The notes beneath the pieces are model-generated. The model saw only the letters and a program-made list of their open reading frames with translations. It ran no database searches and had not been told where the DNA came from. Shown here in pieces: positions 59,085 to 64,000 of a DNA stretch of 64,000 nucleotides. The position numbers and the translations under genes are program-made. Position 1 is the first letter of the stretch. The number at the start of each line of letters is the position of its first letter. This DNA comes from Cephalopachus bancanus (Eukaryota; Chordata; Mammalia; Primates; Tarsiidae). The stretch lies in NCBI GenBank assembly GCA_027257055.1, contig JAPVLO010000001.1, forward strand, positions 15,976,501-16,040,500, given 5' to 3'.

Positions 59085-59299
59085 TTCTTCCCGGCGCCCG
59101 GCCCGCGTGCGGCGGCCTAAGCCTTCCCGGTCCCGCTCCGCCCGCTCCCCGCGCCGCCCCCCAGCCGGCCGCGAAGGTTCCGGGCGGCCAAGTGGCCCCA
59201 GGCTCTGGCACGTGGGGCTCCCCTGCGGCCGCGGAGCTCATCCACGGAACGTCCCCGCGGGGTCCCGGCGTGGCTGGCTTGCGGGACAGCGCTCGGTGG

Positions 59300-60690
59300 C
59301 CGGTGGCGCCGTTGTGGTCCGTAATTTGGTTTGGGTTCTTAAAGACGGCATCGGTCTGATTCACAGTTTGTTTGTTTTAGAAAGCAGGATTTATTGAGAG
59401 GACCGGAAAGCTCCCACGGTGGGAGAGGACCCCAGGGGGTTGCCCCGATTCACACTTTGGATGGAAGAAGTCTGTTTAAAGGAAAGCGAGGGTTTTATGA
59501 TTTGGGGCGGAGGGTGGGGCCGTGAACACCCGCTGCAGTCCCAGGCGCTCTACTCGTGATTTTAGCGACACTGACTCACTAACCTCTAACCTCCCTCCAT
59601 ACGTTTCTCTGCTCCGATCCCAGACGGCTGACACTGAGAAGAATAAATCAGCCGCATGAAAAGTGAGTGAACAGGGCAAGAGCTGAAGAGAAAATGATAA
59701 ATACGCAGAAAACTGCAGCAAGTCATTTTAAATGCAATTGCCAAAACACGCATGGGTGCACTCTGGGGACCGGAAAGGCCACCATGATAAAAGTCCAGCT
59801 GCCTGAAGGAGAAATCATAAAAGGAGGTCCTATGGAAAGCGAAAGATTCTAAGACCCGTGACTGGAGAGAGGAGGGCCCAGGCGTTCCACATCCCAGCTG
59901 AGCCCAGCCCCTGGCCGACCATCTGGCGGAAAGCAGCCACACAAGTGACATCTGCAAAGCAGGTTGACCCGAGCCCAACCCGCATCGCGGAGTTGTTAGT
60001 GAGGAACATGTTTGTAGTTCTCAGCCACTACCTTTGGGGATGGTTTGTTACACACACAGCAGTAGACAACGAATGCAAATTGTCTCTGCCTGGTGGGTTC
60101 CTAAGGTAGCTTAATGGAGGCCATGTCTCGCAAAATGTCAGGACGTTTCCAAAGCTTCAGAGGAAAGCAGAAAGAACTGCAACAGGTCGAAGAGAGGAGG
60201 CGTGCTTTGAGGAAATCAAGGGAGCCTTCTCTTTTCTCCTCACGAATACCTTAGGGGAGATTGAAATTAATTTAAATATAGAGCAAACATCAGCTGTTAT
60301 TGACGTGGAGCTCTAATATCAGGAATGACCCGCACCCTGTGATAAACTCCCATTCCTTGGAATAAAGAAACAAGACAAATGGTGGGTGTAACAGCAGACA
60401 TGTAATAGTATATAAATCTCAGCCTGTGATTTCCAGTTTAATTCTCTGCAGGGAACACGTGTTTTCCTCTTGGTTCCCTCAGCCCCGTCCTTCGGATAAG
60501 AAGAGGCGTTTTGGGGGGAAATGTATTTAGGGTCAGAAGGCAAACGAGAATGATTGGGTTCCAAAAAATGTTTTTAAATCTGATTCTTTTAATTCACAAA
60601 TCCCAGTTCATATTGTTATGTTGTCATGGTGGAAACTACATTGTTAAATAATGAAGAATTACAAGAGTTGTTAAAGATAGTGTCTGACTG
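59300..60690. other. Upstream flank, nothing recognised
   Basis: The stretch between the CpG island and the retroviral remnant has ordinary base composition and several short open frames, none recognisable. Confidence 0.7.
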
Positions 60691-60937
60691 GTTGTGGTCA
60701 GAATCCTTCAATAATAGGAATATCATCTCGGCTGCCCCGATTAAAAGTCAAATAGATCTATCAAAACCTCTTCTGCACCTTAAATAATACCCTTTACGAT
60801 CAGAGGCCTTGGGAGGAATAAGAGCTCTAAATCTGGATTATATAAAAACAGGCTCGAGTACTCCTTGTACGGACCCCTAAAAAACAAATGGTAGAAAGCG
60901 GAGATTTGCACAGGATCTGAAAGCAATTAACAACAGT

Positions 60938-61235
60938 CAGCTGGGCTCAGTGACTCAGCCTGTAATCCCAAAAATTTGAGAGGCTGAGGCAAGGGGATTG
61001 CCTGAACCCACGGGTTCGAGACCAGCCCAGGCAACTTGGCAAGATGTCATCTCTATAATAAATTTTTTTTTAAAATGAGCTGGGCGTGATAGCTCGCACC
61101 TGTAGTTCCGCTACTTGGAAGGCTGAGGCGGAAGGATCGCCAGAGCCCAGCAGGTCAATGCTGGGGTGGACGTGAACATGCCACTGTACTCCAGCCTGGG
61201 CGACAAAGTGAGACTCCAACTAAAAAAAAAAAAAA
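60938..61235 (+). mobile_element. Alu in the retroviral remnant
   Basis: Starts GTCAGCTGGGCTCAGTGACTC and ends CTCCAACTAAAAAAAA. It splits the reverse-transcriptase region of the upstream endogenous retrovirus. Confidence 0.92.
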
Positions 61236-61710
61236 CCCTACTCATTCTTGGACATCCAGGAGTTCCAAACCCCTGCATGTTGTTGACTGCTATCCTAGCT
61301 GAGGATGAGTTCTCTACTTTAACAGACCTACATGGCATATTCTTACACATCCCTGTGGATGAAGAGAGTCAATCTCCCTTCCCCTTCACTTGGGAAGACA
61401 GATGATACATGCAGTGGTCACGCCTCAGGGATAAACTGACAGTCCTACTTATTTTTCACAAATTTTAGAAGCAGACCTTTCAGCTCTCAGCTTCCCTAAG
61501 AAATCCACCTTGATACAGTATATAAAGAATTTATTTCTCTGCCCAAGGGATCATCAAACCTCCAAAGAGGATGGAATGTATTTATTATAACAATCAGCTT
61601 CAAAGGGACACAAGACCTCTGAAGGGTGCAGGAAGCGACCAGAGGGGCGGCTCCCAGAATGGCACCGAGCATGCTCCTCCAATAAGAACCTAGCATGGCC
61701 CCTGTCAGGC

Positions 61711-61712
61711 TA

Positions 61713-61767
<55 letters not shown>

Positions 61768-61768
61768 G
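61711..61768. repeat. (TC)n microsatellite
   Basis: About 57 bp of TC repeat with one C interruption, within the retroviral remnant region. Confidence 0.92.
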
Positions 61769-61937
61769 TGACCGGCGCCAAACTTCTTTCAACCTCAAAA
61801 GAGACACTTCAGTTCTGCACAAAAAAAGTAAGATATTAAGGCCAACTAATGTCAAAGGGGGGCCTTTTTATCAGCCTTCATAGAATAAAAGGAATATTGG
61901 CTTTCCCGACCCAAAACTAAACAACGACTGACAGGGT

Positions 61938-62200
61938 TTGAGGGGAGCGGTGGCTGAAGCCTGCAATCCCTGCACTTTGGAAGCTCTGAGCCCAGAGGTT
62001 CGAGAGTAGCCTGGGCAACTTGGTGAGACCTCATGTCTACAATAAAAATAAAAAATTAGGTGTGGTAGCGCGCCTGTAGTTCTGGCTACTTGGAAGGCTG
62101 AGATGAGATGCTCACCTGAGCCCGGCAGGTCGAGGCTACAGTTTTTTTGTTTGTTTTTTGTTTTGAGACTCCAACTCAAAAAAAAAAAAAAAAAAAAAAG
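61938..62200 (+). mobile_element. Alu, internally rearranged
   Basis: It keeps the left arm and linker (caataaaaataaaaaattag). Most of the right arm end is replaced by a T-rich stretch (tttttttgtttgttttttg), then gagactccaactc and a 20-A tail. Confidence 0.85.
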
Positions 62201-62206
62201 ATATGT

Positions 62207-62472
62207 AAGCCAGGCACGGTGGTTCATGCCTATAATCCCAGCACTTTGAGAGGCCGCGGTGAGAGGATTGCCTGAGCCCGCGGGTTCGAGGCCAACCCGG
62301 CAACTTGGCAAGACCTCATCTCTACAAAAAATAAAAAAGCCTAGTGTGGTAGCGTACGCCTGGAGTTCCGGCTACTTGGGAGGCTAAGGCAGAAGGATCG
62401 CCAGAGCCCAGTAGGTCGAGGCTGCGGTGGCCAGGAGCGGCCGCTGCACTCCAGCCTGGGTGACACAGTAAG
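62207..62472 (+). mobile_element. Alu, tail missing
   Basis: Starts AGCCAGGCACGGTGGTTC and stops at CTGGGTGACACAGTAAG without the usual ctccaactc and A-tail, so the 3' end is lost. It directly follows another Alu. Confidence 0.88.
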
Positions 62473-63334
62473 TAGAGGACTAAGTAGAGGAATATCAGTT
62501 CGCACTGGAAGAAAGTAGAGTCTTACTGATGCCCCAACCTTGGGACATTCAAGTTGTAATATTTCATTTTCCTTGTTTGTTCATGCAAATCAGGGAAACA
62601 CCTTAGGTGTTCTGACCCAAACACACAGACGTCAAAACAGCCCTGTGGGATACTCAGGTCAGCCACTGGACCCTGTCCTGAAGGGCTGGCTCCGTGCAGA
62701 GGGCAGGAACTGCCACCACTCTGTCAGCAAGAGTGGCCGAAAAAATCGTCCTGGGACCGTGACTCACCATCTTCATCCACTTGCTGTGGAAGTGCTTCTA
62801 AGCCCACGTGGCGTTCTCTTCCATCCACTGAGGAGACGGGCTTCCTGGAAGGTTCCCTCTGCTCGCCGTGTTACCATCTCCACAGGCAAGCCTCTAAGCC
62901 CTGCTCTTTCGCCCCTGCCTTCGGGTGAAACACTGCAGGGCTGCGTGACCTGAGCAGACTGGCTTCTCCCTCCTAGGATGGACCTGCCAGGAAACCCCCA
63001 CTAACGCTGATGTCATCTGGTTGGCAGATGGACCTTAAAGGAAGCATCTGGAATCCATTGCCCTCTGACTGAAGTTGAGAGTGCTTACCTTGCAGGAGCG
63101 GCCTCGGCCCAACAAGCAAAGTTTGTAGCGTTAATTAGAGCCTGTCAACTGAAAAAAAGGAAGACCTGCCGATACGTATGCACAAACCAGATGTGCTTTC
63201 AGAGTAGCTTATGACCTTGGGACACCATGGAGGCAAAGAGGACTTCTAACCTTTCCCAGTCAGTTCATTAAAACATGGACATCTTGTTTTAGAATGATTG
63301 GGAGCCATGTTACTGCCAAAATAATGCCATTATC

Positions 63335-63585
63335 TGTCGGGCACGGTGGCTCATACCTATAATCCCAGCACTTGGGAGGATTGCTTGAGCCCAGGAGATC
63401 GAGACCAACCTGAACAGCATAATGAGATCTTGTCTCTACAGAAAACTACCTGGGCTTGGTGGCACGTGCCTGTGGTCCCAGCTACTTGGGATTGCCGAGC
63501 CCCTAAGTTCGATCACAGCTGCAGTGAGCCATGATGGTGCCACTGTACTCCAGCCTGGGCAACAGAGTGAGACCCCAGCTCAAGA
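63335..63585 (+). mobile_element. Alu, diverged
   Basis: Starts GTCGGGCACGGTGGCTC and ends CCCCAGCTCAAGAG. It has short internal deletions in both arms and lies in the RNase H end of the retroviral remnant. Confidence 0.88.
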
Positions 63586-64000
63586 GAAGACTTCTGCCAT
63601 TATCAAGATTCTGGGCCAAAGACACTTCAGAAGGCAAGAGAAATTGATCAGCAGATAGCACAGCACACAGGGCTTCCCTAAACATACCCGAACAAAAAGC
63701 AGAAACACTTTAGCTTTCAAAAAAGCACTGAATGTTGATATAAAATTAGCTCCATCTACAGCTCCAGAAACAGAACAAGAAAACTGGGAAACATGAGGGG
63801 AACGCACCCCTCAGCAATGGGGCTGTGGTGTGGACAAGTCGTCTGCCTGTACTTCCACCCACATGGCAGCCACCTTTCTCAACTTGCTTAACTTCTAACT
63901 CACGGACGCCCCATAAGATGACTGCTGGGGAAAATAATGTCATTGGAAACATCTCCAGCTGTCACTCATAAGGCATCTAGTCACAGCCGTAGTGGTCCAA
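63586..64000. other. Right edge, nothing recognised
   Basis: This may be a continuation of the retroviral remnant, but no motif is clear. Confidence 0.5.

Larger units (their letters stand above)
58290..59290. promoter_or_regulatory. TUBGCP3: CpG island and TUBGCP3 promoter region
   Basis: About 1 kb is extremely GC- and CpG-rich, covers exon 1 and part of intron 1, and extends about 400 bp upstream of the ATG. There is no TATA box near the expected start, as is usual for housekeeping genes. Candidate sites include a YY1-type CCATTTT core and a TTCCCACAATGCCCC element. The transcription start is probably about 58.95-59.04 kb, by inference only. Confidence 0.85.
60690..63320 (+). mobile_element. 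Endogenous retrovirus (class I) pol remnant
   Basis: The plus strand contains, in order, pieces recognisable as gammaretrovirus-like reverse transcriptase (about 60720-60935 and 61236-61490), the RT-to-RNase H connection (about 62530-62720) and an RNase H-like part (about 63000-63260). Multiple stops and frameshifts interrupt the frame and four Alus sit inside, so nothing is expressed as a full protein. No LTR, gag or env was identified within the window; the element may continue past 64000. The family is not assigned. Confidence 0.7.

Noticed and set aside
58294..59397. 367-codon open frame, plus strand, in the CpG island
   Set aside because: Stop-poor because of extreme GC content; rich in Pro, Arg and Ala with no domain, and antisense to exon 1.

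Overview
The window is nuclear DNA from a primate, most likely a strepsirrhine (lemur or loris group). It holds the 5' three quarters of one protein-coding gene, TUBGCP3 (gamma-tubulin complex component 3, GCP3), on the minus strand. The strepsirrhine call rests on the dimeric Alu elements. Most share a consensus unlike the human one: 'gcccgcgggttcgagacc' in the left arm, 'tctctacaataaatcaaaaa' at the linker, 'ggaaggatcgcc...gagcccagcaggtcgaggctgcggtggccggg' in the right arm, and 'ctccaactc' before the A-tail. The TUBGCP3 protein is also close to human but not identical (for example MAAPEQ at the N terminus instead of MATPDQ). Genus and species cannot be read from the sequence.

Layout, in transcription order (high to low coordinates). 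At 59.0-64.0 kb is upstream sequence, including a decayed class I endogenous retrovirus pol region (plus strand) broken up by Alus. At 58.3-59.3 kb is a CpG island with the promoter, start codon (58889-58891) and exon 1. Intron 1 (47.95-58.8 kb) carries a GC-rich tandem repeat beside the exon 1 donor, a GSTP1 processed pseudogene, old L1 pieces, several Alus and a nearly complete Tigger1 DNA transposon. Exons 2-17 run from 47.95 kb down to 0.8 kb. The window ends inside intron 17, so roughly the last 210 codons (most of the gamma-tubulin-binding GRIP2 domain) lie outside.

I placed 17 coding exons by translation and by splice sites. Every internal junction is GT-AG, reading frame is kept throughout, and the coding total is 2,086 nt (695 codons plus 1 nt). 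There is no frameshift or stop, so the gene looks intact and functional. No second functional gene and no RNA gene was found; the many other open frames are antisense or repeat-driven.

The most unusual structure is at the left edge: a minisatellite of about 53 bp that has amplified the exon 17 5' splice site. Eight extra copies follow the true donor in intron 17, and six keep the GT. A second, unrelated 64-bp minisatellite lies about 0.9 kb on the other side of exon 17. I did not find a previously undescribed multi-gene system; this is an ordinary mammalian gene with lineage-specific repeat content.
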